Shown piece by piece: positions 27,130-34,700 of a DNA stretch of 64,000 nucleotides (positions are counted from its first letter, which is position 1; each line of letters begins with the position of its first letter). The DNA comes from JADGHX01 sp035760965 (GTDB lineage: Bacteria; Pseudomonadota; Gammaproteobacteria; Steroidobacterales; Steroidobacteraceae): the NCBI GenBank assembly GCA_035760965.1, contig DASTRY010000089.1, positions 1 to 64,000 on the forward strand. Direction: 5' to 3'. The position numbers were made by a program, and so were the translations under genes. Under the pieces are notes generated by a model that did no database searches, was not told the origin of the DNA, and saw only the letters and a list, made by a program, of their open reading frames with translations.

Positions 27130-28044
27130 ATGAAGATGACCCTCTCTTTCATCGGCGTTCCGCAGCTCGCTGCCGCGGCACTGCTCCTGGCGGCAGCGAC
27201 GACGAGCGCAGCGGCGGAGGGCACCTTCGATCGCACGATCACGGCGGATCCGCGCGGCACCGTCGAAATCTCCAATGTCGCCGGCAAGCTCGTGATCACC
27301 GGGTGGGACAAGTCCGAGGTCGCCGTCCATGCAAGGCTCGGTTCCGGCGTCGACCGCGTGGATGTGAGCGCGAGCGGAGGCCGCACGATCGTCAAGGTGG
27401 TGCTGCCGAGCATGTCGTTCCGCGACGGCGAGGCCGACCTCGAAGTGCGCGTGCCGAAGCAGAGCGAGGTGCAGGCGACCGCGGTCAGCGCGGACCTGGA
27501 AACCTCGAACCTTCTCGGCGAGCAGCGGCTGAAGACGGTGAGCGGCGAGCTGCGCGCGTCTTTCGCCGGCGGCGGGGACTTCGAGGCGAAAACGGTGAGC
27601 GGTGACATGCGGCTGCGCGGCGCCGCGCAGCCGGCAACGATCCGACTCGGTACGGTCAGCGGCGACATCACCCTCGACGGCGGCGCCGGCGAGATCGAAG
27701 CGACTTCCGTCAGCGGCGATGTGCGCCTGGAGATGCAAGCGGCCAGCAGCGTGCGCCTGCATTCCACCTCCGGCGATCTCACGTTCCGCGGGGCGTTGAC
27801 CGAGGGGGGCTCCATCGAAGCGGAAACGGTGAGCGGCGATGTGACGCTGCGCTCGCGTGCACCCGGCGGCTTCGATTACGAAGCGACGAGCTTCAGCGGG
27901 GATATCGGCAACTGCTTCGGCAAGGAGGCCATGGCGACGAGCCGGCACGGCCCCGGCAGCCGACTCAATGGTTCCACGGGCGAGGGGAAGGGACGCGTCC
28001 GCGTGAAGACGATGAGCGGTGACATCGAAATCTGCGATCGCTGA
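27130..28044 (+). CDS. DUF4097 exported beta-repeat protein
   Basis: 304 residues from the ATG at 27130. Signal peptide about 1-29. The rest is a beta-helix-like ladder of short repeats centred on 'SGD' or 'VSG' ('KTVSGELRAS', 'KTVSGDMRLRG', 'GTVSGDITLDG', 'TSVSGDVRLEM', 'STSGDLTFRG', 'ETVSGDVTLRS', 'TMSGDIEI'), the pattern of the DUF4097 putative adhesin family. Function unknown; envelope or surface role is likely. It ends the sigma/anti-sigma operon and may be its effector. A strong hairpin follows at 28092-28130. Confidence 0.88.
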   Translation: MKMTLSFIGVPQLAAAALLLAAATTSAAAEGTFDRTITADPRGTVEISNVAGKLVITGWDKSEVAVHARLGSGVDRVDVSASGGRTIVKVVLPSMSFRDGEADLEVRVPKQSEVQATAVSADLETSNLLGEQRLKTVSGELRASFAGGGDFEAKTVSGDMRLRGAAQPATIRLGTVSGDITLDGGAGEIEATSVSGDVRLEMQAASSVRLHSTSGDLTFRGALTEGGSIEAETVSGDVTLRSRAPGGFDYEATSFSGDIGNCFGKEAMATSRHGPGSRLNGSTGEGKGRVRVKTMSGDIEICDR

Positions 28045-28091
28045 GCGCGGATGTCCGAGAGGCGCGCACGGTTCGTGTGCAGTACGCAACA

Positions 28092-28130
28092 GCACGCCCC
28101 ACGCGAGCTCACGAGCTCGCGGGAGCGTGC
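28092..28130 (+). terminator. Long hairpin downstream of the DUF4097 gene
   Basis: GCACGC (28092-28097) pairs with GCGTGC (28125-28130), and inside it CGCGAGCT (28102-28109) pairs with AGCTCGCG (28114-28121) around a CACG loop. Nearly continuous 39-nt GC-rich stem. No T-run follows, so it may attenuate or protect the mRNA 3' end rather than act as a classical terminator. Being palindromic and about 70-105 bp upstream of a sigma-54 promoter, part of it could also be an activator site. Confidence 0.45.
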
Positions 28131-28197
28131 GGGTGCCGAAAGGGTGAGACCTCGCTAAGTTCTTGTTCTTCTTGTTGAAAGCTCACACTGCAGGCGT

Positions 28198-28213
28198 TGG
28201 CACGGGCATTGCA
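28198..28213 (+). promoter_or_regulatory. Sigma-54 (RpoN) -24/-12 promoter
   Basis: TGGCACG (28198-28204), four bases GGCA, then TTGCA (28209-28213): this matches the RpoN consensus TGGCACG-N4-TTGCW at every position, including the invariant GG (-24) and GC (-12) with correct spacing. Transcription should start near 28223-28225, exactly where a hairpin-rich non-coding segment begins. Sigma-54 promoters need an enhancer-binding activator; none is encoded in this window. Confidence 0.8.
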
Positions 28214-28223
28214 CTCTACTCGC

Positions 28224-28340
28224 TGCGGACGTCGCCTCTACGTCCGCTAAGGGTGGACCCCCATGAAGGGTCAACCAGGCACGCCGCCGGTCGCAACTCG
28301 TGACCCCCTCGCGAACATTTGCGGCCGGCGGCGTCTTTTT
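28224..28340 (+). ncRNA. Candidate sigma-54-dependent small RNA (about 117 nt)
   Basis: Bounded by a consensus sigma-54 promoter and a strong intrinsic terminator. Predicted folding by eye: hairpin 1, 28225-28232 with 28240-28247 (8 bp, perfect); hairpin 2, GACCC 28256-28260 with GGGTC 28268-28272, extended by GGT 28252-28254 with ACC 28274-28276; terminator hairpin 28281-28296 with 28319-28334 and T5. The heptamer GACCCCC occurs twice (28256-28262 and 28302-28308); most of each copy could be exposed, and it is complementary to purine-rich ribosome sites. No coding potential of note. It is not a Qrr, RsmY/Z, CrcZ or GlmY-like sequence that I recognise. Transcription start inferred, not measured. 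Confidence 0.65.
28281..28340 (+). terminator. Strong intrinsic terminator of the candidate sRNA
   Basis: A 16-bp stem with a single G.U pair (28281-28296 with 28319-28334) closes a 22-nt loop that contains the second GACCCCC motif, and is followed by CTTTTT (28335-28340). This is the best rho-independent terminator I found in the window. It lies 140 bp before the M16 peptidase start, so it separates the sRNA from that gene. Confidence 0.8.
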
Positions 28341-28479
28341 ACGCTCGTTCGTGCGACGACGCAATCTGCGCCGAATCGAGCGCACATCAAGACGACTGCG
28401 CGGCCACTTACCGTCACTTAAGACTCTTCTAAGGTTGCCGCGTGTATCCTCGCGCGCCTCTGCAGAGGAAACCCAATCC

Positions 28480-31218
28480 GTGACACGTGTATTCGCCGCT
28501 CTGGCGCTCCTTCTCATTTCGTCCGCCGCTCTCGCGGCCCCCGACCTTCCGGATATCGACATCCCGTACACCAAGTACGTGCTGCCGAACGGCCTCACGC
28601 TCATCGTTCACGAGGATCACAAGGCGCCGATTGTTGCGGTGAACGTCTGGTATCACGTGGGCAGCAAGGATGAGCGGCCGGGCCGCACCGGTTTCGCGCA
28701 CCTGTTCGAGCATCTGATGTTCAACGGCTCGGAGCATTTCAACGACGACTTCTTCAAGCCGCTCGAGCCGGCGGGCGCGACCAAGATGAACGGCAACACG
28801 TGGCTCGATCGCACCGTGTACTTCGAGAACGTGCCGACGAGCGCGCTCGATCGTGCGCTGTGGCTCGAGTCCGATCGCATGGGCCACCTGCTCGGCGCGA
28901 TCGATCAGGCGAAGCTCGACGAGCAGCGCGGCGTCGTCCAGAACGAGAAGCGGCAAGGCGAGAACCAGCCGTACGGCAAGGTCGACGAGCTCATCGCCGC
29001 GAGCACCTATCCGGCGGGGCATCCCTACTCGTGGGAAACCATCGGCTCGATGGAGGACCTGAACGCCGCCTCCCTCGAGGACGTGAAGGACTGGTTCCGG
29101 CAGTACTACGGTGCGGCGAACGCCACCCTCGTCATCGCGGGCGACATCACGCCCGATGAGGCGAAGAAGAAGGTCGAGCATTACTTCGGCGACATTCCCT
29201 CGGGTCCGACCATCAAGCGCCAGCAGCAATGGATCGCGAAGATGAGCGGCGAGAAGCGCGCCATGATGCAGGATCGCGTGCCGCAGGCCCGCATCTACAA
29301 GACGTGGAACATCCCGGGATATGCGACCAAGGATTTTGCGCTGCTCGATCTGACCTCCGACATTCTCGGCAGCGGCAAGAACAGCCGCTTGTACAAGCGC
29401 CTCGTGTACACCGATCAGATCGCAACCTCGGTCAACGTCGGCGTCGGCCCCTTCGAGCTCGGTTCGCAGCTGCAGATCGTCGCCACGGTGAAGCCGGGCG
29501 GCGACATTCACGCAGTCGAGAAGGCGATCGACGAGGAGCTGGCGACATTCCTTGCGAAAGGGCCGACGGCGGCGGAGATCCAGCGCGTCGTGACAGCCGG
29601 GTACGCGAACTTCGTGCGCGGCATCGAGCGCATCGACGGCTCATCGGGCAAGTCGTACATCCTGGCGCAGAGCCAGGTGTTCGGCGGCTCGCCGGATTTC
29701 TACAAGCAGCATCTGAAGTGGGTCCGTGAGGCGACGCCGAAGGAAGTGCAGAACGTTGCGCGGCAATGGCTCTCGGACGGCGTCTTCGTGCTGGAAGTGC
29801 AGCCGACGCCGGAGTATCGCGTGGCCGCGACCGGCGCGGATCGCAGCAAGCTGCCGGAGATCGGCACGCCGCCCGATCTGAAGCTGCCGCCGCTGCAGCG
29901 GGCGACGCTCTCGAACGGCCTGAAGGTCGTGCTTGCCGAGCGCCACAACGCGCCCGTCGTTGATCTCACGCTCATCCTCGATGCGGGCTATGCGGCGGAT
30001 AGTCTCGCGACGCCGGGCACGGCGCGGCTCGCGATCAGCATGCTCGACGAGGGCACGAAGAAGCGCAACGCGCTGCAGATCGCGGAACGGGCGGAGCTGC
30101 TCGGCGCGCGGCTCGGCGCGGGCTCTTCGCTCGACACCTCGTACCTGGGCGTGAACGCCATCACCAGCAAGCTCGCGGATTCGCTCGAGCTCTTCAGCGA
30201 CATCGTCGTCAATCCGACCTTTCCCGAAGCGGATTTCGAGCGGCTCAAAGCGCAGTCGCTCGCCGCGATTCAGCAGGAGAAGACGCAGCCGGCCGGCATC
30301 GCGATGCGGCTCCTGCCGCAGCTCATCTATGGCAAGGATCACGCGTACTCGAACCCGTTCTCAGGAAGCGGCACGACGGAGAGCGTGACGAAGCTGACAC
30401 GAGCGGACATGGAGGCGTTCCATCGCCGCTGGATCCGGCCGGACAATGGGACACTGCTCGTCGTGGGCGACACGACGCTTGCGACCCTTGTGCCGCTGCT
30501 CGAGCGCAACTTCGCGGCGTGGAAGGCGCCCTCCGAGCCGCTGCCGAAGAAGAACATCGCCACGGTGCCGCAGCAGACGAAGCCGCGCGTGTTCCTCGTC
30601 AATCGCACGGGTGCCGAGCAGTCGGTGATCCTCGCCGGTTACGTTGGGCCGCCGCGTTCCGATCCGGATCACATCGCGCTCGAGACGCTGAACACGATCA
30701 TGGGCGGCAATTTCGTGTCGCGTCTCAACATGAATCTGCGTGAGGACAAGCACTGGTCGTACGGCGTGTCGTCGCGGCTGCTGGATGCGGCAGGGCAGGG
30801 CCCATTCCTCGTGCGCGCGCCGGTGCAGACGGACAAGACGGCGGAGGCCATGCAAGAGACGGCGCGCGAGCTGCGCGAGGTGCTCGCGGGCCGTCCGCCG
30901 ACGGAGGCGGAGATCAAGTTCGCGCGCGATAGTCTCGTGCTGCAGCTACCCGGCAGCAACGAGACCGCCAGTGAAGTGGCCGGCTCGTACGCGGACATCC
31001 TCACCTACGGGTTGCCCGACACGTACTGGAACGACTACGTCGGCGAGGTCAACGCGATGACGCCGGAAAAAGTGAACGCCGCCGCGCAGAAGCTGATTCA
31101 GCCGAACGCGGTGACGTGGGTGGTCGTAGGCGATCTCGCGAAGATCGAAGCCGACGTGCGCAAGCTCGGTTTCGGTGAGGTGAAGGTGCTCGACGCCGAC
31201 GGCAACGTCATCCGCTGA
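28480..31218 (+). CDS. M16-family zinc metallopeptidase (two-domain, exported)
   Basis: 912 residues from the GTG at 28480, which is preceded by AGAGGAAA and begins a good signal peptide ('TRVFAALALLLISSAALAAP'). The open frame extends further upstream, but over the sRNA terminator. N-terminal half carries the inverted zinc motif H74-L-F-E-H78 and the downstream glutamate in 'VVQNEKRQGEN'; the C-terminal half repeats the fold without the metal site, as usual for this family ('LSNGLKVVLAERHNAPVVDL', 'NTIMGGNFVSRLNMNLRE'). Periplasmic degradation of peptides or misfolded fragments is likely. Stands alone, convergent with the SnoaL-like gene. Confidence 0.93.
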   Translation: MTRVFAALALLLISSAALAAPDLPDIDIPYTKYVLPNGLTLIVHEDHKAPIVAVNVWYHVGSKDERPGRTGFAHLFEHLMFNGSEHFNDDFFKPLEPAGATKMNGNTWLDRTVYFENVPTSALDRALWLESDRMGHLLGAIDQAKLDEQRGVVQNEKRQGENQPYGKVDELIAASTYPAGHPYSWETIGSMEDLNAASLEDVKDWFRQYYGAANATLVIAGDITPDEAKKKVEHYFGDIPSGPTIKRQQQWIAKMSGEKRAMMQDRVPQARIYKTWNIPGYATKDFALLDLTSDILGSGKNSRLYKRLVYTDQIATSVNVGVGPFELGSQLQIVATVKPGGDIHAVEKAIDEELATFLAKGPTAAEIQRVVTAGYANFVRGIERIDGSSGKSYILAQSQVFGGSPDFYKQHLKWVREATPKEVQNVARQWLSDGVFVLEVQPTPEYRVAATGADRSKLPEIGTPPDLKLPPLQRATLSNGLKVVLAERHNAPVVDLTLILDAGYAADSLATPGTARLAISMLDEGTKKRNALQIAERAELLGARLGAGSSLDTSYLGVNAITSKLADSLELFSDIVVNPTFPEADFERLKAQSLAAIQQEKTQPAGIAMRLLPQLIYGKDHAYSNPFSGSGTTESVTKLTRADMEAFHRRWIRPDNGTLLVVGDTTLATLVPLLERNFAAWKAPSEPLPKKNIATVPQQTKPRVFLVNRTGAEQSVILAGYVGPPRSDPDHIALETLNTIMGGNFVSRLNMNLREDKHWSYGVSSRLLDAAGQGPFLVRAPVQTDKTAEAMQETARELREVLAGRPPTEAEIKFARDSLVLQLPGSNETASEVAGSYADILTYGLPDTYWNDYVGEVNAMTPEKVNAAAQKLIQPNAVTWVVVGDLAKIEADVRKLGFGEVKVLDADGNVIR

Positions 31219-31231
31219 GGCGCGAGCGCTC

Positions 31232-32071
31232 CTACTTCCACATCTTTCCGGTCACGGGATGCGCGTAGTGAAAGGGCACTACGCGCGTCTCGGGCCACAC
31301 CTTCGGCGTGATCGGCAGGAGCTCGTCCGGCCCGATCGGATTTTCGGGGAACGTCTTGTCGATGGGCGGCAGGTGCACGCCGCTCTTCGCCCAGCCCGGC
31401 TCGTAGTCCGCCTGCCACAGCATGTTGTAGTTCAGGCGTTTGATCTTCCACACGCCGTTCTCTTTCACGTACAGATTCTCGTAGATGCCGGCTTCCCAGC
31501 ACTGGTCCGGGAAGTGCTCGATGCGCGGCGTCTTGCTCTCGTGCTGGCCCGCCATCATCACGGCGCGGAACCGGCCCTGGGCGGTCTTGCCGTCCGGCGC
31601 GATGTCGACGATGTCCTGCAGCTGCAGGTGATCCAGCAGAAAGCCGCGCACCGGGCCGTTGTGGCCCTGCGTGAAGAGGTTGCGGAACCACTCGCAGTAC
31701 AGCCGGCGCACGCCGGCCTTGCCTTTGTAGACGCCGTTCAGGAAGCGCACTTCGCCATCTTCCGCGAAGAGGTCCGTCGCTTCGTCGTAGAGGCACATGT
31801 CGATGTAGTAGCCGTACTTGAAGTGAAGCGTGCGGACGGCGTGGATGTCTTCGAGACGGGTGACCTGGCGGCGCAGCTCCGCGATCTCACGCGCGAGCGC
31901 CGAGTCGCCGGTGCTGCGAGAGGGTGCGCGGCTCCGAGTTGCACTGCGGCCCGTGGCCCCGCGCTTGCCGCCGCTTGCGGGAGCGGATCGCTTCGTGCTC
32001 GAGCTGCGGGCGGCGGCGCGTGCGGATGTCTTCGCGGATCTGGCGCTGGCGCGCGTTTTCGACCTGGCCAT
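31232..32071 (-). CDS. SnoaL-like (NTF2-fold) protein with basic N-terminal tail
   Basis: 279 residues. The first 55 are a Ser/Ala/Arg/Lys-rich low-complexity tail, then a short coiled-coil segment ('LAREIAELRRQVTRLEDIHA') and a SnoaL_4-type NTF2 domain (about 75-215: 'LHFKYGYYIDMCLYDEATDL', 'FAEDGEVRF', 'GRFRAVMMAG', 'NGVWKIKRLNYNMLW'). Such domains are found in dehydratases, isomerases and scaffold proteins; no catalytic assignment is possible. The basic tail could bind nucleic acid or be a misplaced start; a later start is possible. Same strand as the Anbu operon, 113 bp downstream of it. Confidence 0.8.
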   Translation of the reverse strand: MARSKTRASARSAKTSARAAARSSSTKRSAPASGGKRGATGRSATRSRAPSRSTGDSALAREIAELRRQVTRLEDIHAVRTLHFKYGYYIDMCLYDEATDLFAEDGEVRFLNGVYKGKAGVRRLYCEWFRNLFTQGHNGPVRGFLLDHLQLQDIVDIAPDGKTAQGRFRAVMMAGQHESKTPRIEHFPDQCWEAGIYENLYVKENGVWKIKRLNYNMLWQADYEPGWAKSGVHLPPIDKTFPENPIGPDELLPITPKVWPETRVVPFHYAHPVTGKMWK

Positions 32072-32184
32072 CGGAGCCCCCTGATCGGCATGGAGGTGAG
32101 CCGGATCATAGCGATGCGGACTGGGTGCGCACGCGCGCAGGCGAGGGCGCGCCCACTAACCGGTCGGTTGCGGTGCGCGGAAGC

Positions 32185-32940
32185 TCAGTCGGTCGGCTCG
32201 CGCCGCGCGCTCAGCCAGTCCGGATCGGGGAGCTGCGAGAACGCCTCGCGCAAGGCCTCGCTCCACCGCGAGCGAATGCCGTGGAAGTACGGGTTGTCCA
32301 CGTCGATGCTGATGTGCCGCGCCACCCCGAAGCGATCGCGCCGCACGACCACCAGGTCGAGTGGCAATCCCACGGACAGATTCGAGCGGATCGTCGAATC
32401 CATCGACACGAGCGCGCACTTCACGGCCTCGTTCAGGCTGCTCGTCCGGCGCAGCACGCGATCGATGATCGGCTTGCCGTACTTCGATTCGCCGATCTGG
32501 AAGTACGTCGTGTCGCTCGTCGCCTCGATGAAGTTGCCGGCACTGTAGATGCTGAAGAGGCGCGGCGGCTCGCCTTTGATCTGGCCGCCGAGCGTCAGGC
32601 TGGCATTGAAATCGACGCCGAATTCCTTCAAGGCCGCCGCGTCCCGCCGATGCAGCTCACGCAGCGCGTCGCCGACCATGCGCGCGGCTTCGAAGAGATT
32701 CGGCACGTTCAGCAAGCTCGGCTTGCCGCCGCCGGCCTCGATGTCGTCGCGCAGAATGCTCACGACCGTCTGCGTGATCGCGAGATTTCCCGCGCTCTGC
32801 AGCACGAGCACGCGATCGCCCGGCTTCTGGAACACCGTGGTCTTGCGGAACGTGCTGATCTGATCGATGCCCGCGTTGGTACGCGAATCCGACAGGAACA
32901 CCAGGCCGGTGTCCAGCAACATGGCCACGCAATAGGTCAT
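32185..32940 (-). CDS. Anbu-type proteasome-related peptidase
   Basis: 251 residues. The N-terminus 'MTYCVAMLLDTGLVFLSDSR' followed by 'TNAGIDQISTFRKT' is that of Anbu, the bacterial ancestral-beta-subunit relative of the 20S proteasome. After Met removal Thr2 becomes the N-terminal nucleophile; D18 and K33 take the places of the canonical Asp17 and Lys33. Anbu forms ring or helical assemblies; its substrate is unknown. The start overlaps the transglutaminase-like gene's stop (ATGA). The four-gene set ATP-grasp, alpha-E, transglutaminase-like, Anbu is the conserved Anbu neighbourhood. Confidence 0.92.
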   Translation of the reverse strand: MTYCVAMLLDTGLVFLSDSRTNAGIDQISTFRKTTVFQKPGDRVLVLQSAGNLAITQTVVSILRDDIEAGGGKPSLLNVPNLFEAARMVGDALRELHRRDAAALKEFGVDFNASLTLGGQIKGEPPRLFSIYSAGNFIEATSDTTYFQIGESKYGKPIIDRVLRRTSSLNEAVKCALVSMDSTIRSNLSVGLPLDLVVVRRDRFGVARHISIDVDNPYFHGIRSRWSEALREAFSQLPDPDWLSARREPTD

Positions 32941-33752
32941 TGATCGGAAGCTTTCGCGACTGTGACGTCGACGTCCATCATCTCACGGCCGCCGCCGCGG
33001 CGGACACCGCGCACCGGCGCCGCATCGAGGTAATCGCGTCCCACGGCGAGCCGGCAGTGGCGCGCGCCGGTCGGCTCGCAATGGGTCACGTCGACGCCGA
33101 GCCACGCGTTCGCATCGCCTAGCCATGCGTCGACCCACGCGTGACTCGCGGCCGCGCTGCTATCCTCGACGGCCGCATCGTCGTAGAGATAGCCGCTCAC
33201 GTAGCGCGCCGGAATGCCGCTCGCCCGGCAGGCCGCAATGAAAACGTGCGCCTGATCCTGACAAACGCCTTTGCCGCGCGCGAGCGCGGCGGCCGCCGTG
33301 TCCTCGACCGTCGTCGAACCCTTCTGATAGCTCACGCATTCCTGAACGCCGGCGGCGAGCGCAAGGAAGCGGTCACGCACCGAGCCGTTCTTTTGTATGT
33401 ATTGCTGCGCGAGCGAGGTGATCGCCGCGTCCGCGGCGGTGAGCGGCGTGCTCGCGAGATAGGCGAGCGGCGAGAGCGGCCCTTCGTGCGGCAGCAATGC
33501 GCCGTCGCGCGAGATCTCGATGGCACCCGCGACGACGATCTCGATGGCCTTGTGCGGCTCTTCGAGCGTGAGCAGATGAGTGACGTTGCCGTGCGCATCG
33601 AGTTGCTCGATGCGCCGACCGGGCGCGTGGATCGCCCAGCTCAGCACGCGCTGCTGCCCTTCGCGCCGAGGCGTGAGACGCAGCGCCTGCGCGCTGTATT
33701 TCACGGGCTCATCGTAGCGATATGCGGTTCGATGCAGGATCCGCAATTGCAT
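32937..33752 (-). CDS. Transglutaminase-like cysteine peptidase of the Anbu operon
   Basis: 271 residues from the ATG at 33752, since homologues begin 'MQLRILHRTAYRYDEPV'; the frame is open further upstream into the alpha-E gene. N-terminal beta region, then the transglutaminase core with the catalytic triad C164 ('ARGKGVCQDQAHVFIAACRA'), H204 ('ASHAWVDAWLG') and D221 ('WLGVDVTH'). Members act as amidases, peptidases or ligases on peptide bonds. Its stop overlaps the Anbu start. It probably works with the alpha-E and ATP-grasp proteins in making or breaking a peptide-like modification; the substrate is not known. Confidence 0.9.
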   Translation of the reverse strand: MQLRILHRTAYRYDEPVKYSAQALRLTPRREGQQRVLSWAIHAPGRRIEQLDAHGNVTHLLTLEEPHKAIEIVVAGAIEISRDGALLPHEGPLSPLAYLASTPLTAADAAITSLAQQYIQKNGSVRDRFLALAAGVQECVSYQKGSTTVEDTAAAALARGKGVCQDQAHVFIAACRASGIPARYVSGYLYDDAAVEDSSAAASHAWVDAWLGDANAWLGVDVTHCEPTGARHCRLAVGRDYLDAAPVRGVRRGGGREMMDVDVTVAKASDQ

Positions 33753-33760
33753 GGCCGTGC

Positions 33761-34699
33761 TCACGCTCCCAGGGGGACGAGGAAGTCGTCTGCGATGCGC
33801 GCCCCGAGATCGCGCAGACGCGCCTGAAACGTGTCGAGGAAGGTGGTGACGCCGGCCGCGCACAGATCGTCGAAGCGGCCGAAAAGGAACTGCGCGCGCA
33901 GCTCACCCGCGCGCCGCAGCGTCTCCGCGGACTGGTCGTTCGCGACCGCGGTGAGATTCGAGTACAGCTCCGACATGCAGCGATGCACCGATTGCGGCAA
34001 GTCCTCTCGCATGAGCAGCAACTCCGTGACGCGCCTCGGTGTCACCGCGTCGCGCGTGACGCGCCGATACGTCTCGAACGCACTCATCGCACGCAGCAAC
34101 ACTGCCCATTCGGAGGCTTCCGTCGCGAGACGCTCGCCGCGCCCGCCGGGATCGCGCCAGCGCGCTTCGAGCAGCCGCGTCGTGCTGTCCGCCCGTTCGA
34201 GAAACGTGCCGATGCGCACGAAGCACAGCGCTTCGTCGCGAACCATCGTTCCCGACTGCACGCCGCGCGTCAGGTGAGCGCGGTACTTCACCCATTCGAG
34301 GAACTCGCCTCGCCCGGCTTCGGGCATGGCGGCGTTGAAGGAGCGCGACTCGAGATAGGTCGAGTTCAGCGTTTCCCACATGTCCGACGGGATCGTGCCG
34401 CGAACGGCGCGGGCGTTCTCGCGCGCGGCACGCAGGCACGAGAGGATGCTGCCAGCGTGTTCGCGATCGAAGGCGATGAAATCGAAAGCCGCGCGCGGCG
34501 CGATGGCGCCGTGCTTGGCGAGGAATTCCTGCTCCATGCCGAGCGAGACGAGCGTGGCCGACCAGCCTTGCAGGACCGCCTCTTGCGGGCGAGGCAGCAA
34601 CGACAGGCGGTGATGCGCGTCCAGCATGCGCGCGAGACTCTCCGCGCGCTCGAGGTAGCGCGACATCCAATAGAGGTGATCGGCCGTGCGGCTCAGCAC
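33761..34699 (-). CDS. Alpha-E domain protein (DUF403)
   Basis: 312 residues starting at a GTG (34699). Almost entirely helical. 'MLSRTADHLYWMSRYLERAE' is the family's N-terminal signature; 'LGMEQEF', 'MWETLNSTYLE' and 'ALCFVRIGTFLERADSTTRL' follow. Alpha-E domains are found next to or fused with circularly permuted ATP-grasp domains and transglutaminases; their biochemical role is unestablished. The gene starts one base after the ATP-grasp stop and ends eight bases before the transglutaminase-like start, so the three are one transcription unit. Confidence 0.92.
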   Translation of the reverse strand: MLSRTADHLYWMSRYLERAESLARMLDAHHRLSLLPRPQEAVLQGWSATLVSLGMEQEFLAKHGAIAPRAAFDFIAFDREHAGSILSCLRAARENARAVRGTIPSDMWETLNSTYLESRSFNAAMPEAGRGEFLEWVKYRAHLTRGVQSGTMVRDEALCFVRIGTFLERADSTTRLLEARWRDPGGRGERLATEASEWAVLLRAMSAFETYRRVTRDAVTPRRVTELLLMREDLPQSVHRCMSELYSNLTAVANDQSAETLRRAGELRAQFLFGRFDDLCAAGVTTFLDTFQARLRDLGARIADDFLVPLGA

Positions 34700-34700
34700 A

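Noticed and set aside
28224..28340. sRNA identity as Qrr, RsmY/Z, CrcZ or GlmY/Z
   Set aside because: Sequence and hairpin order do not match these families as I know them: no Qrr pairing core, no array of loop GGA motifs, no CA-rich repeats.
28300..28479. Upstream extension of the M16 peptidase frame
   Set aside because: It would read through the sRNA terminator and put a proper signal peptide 60 residues inside the protein.
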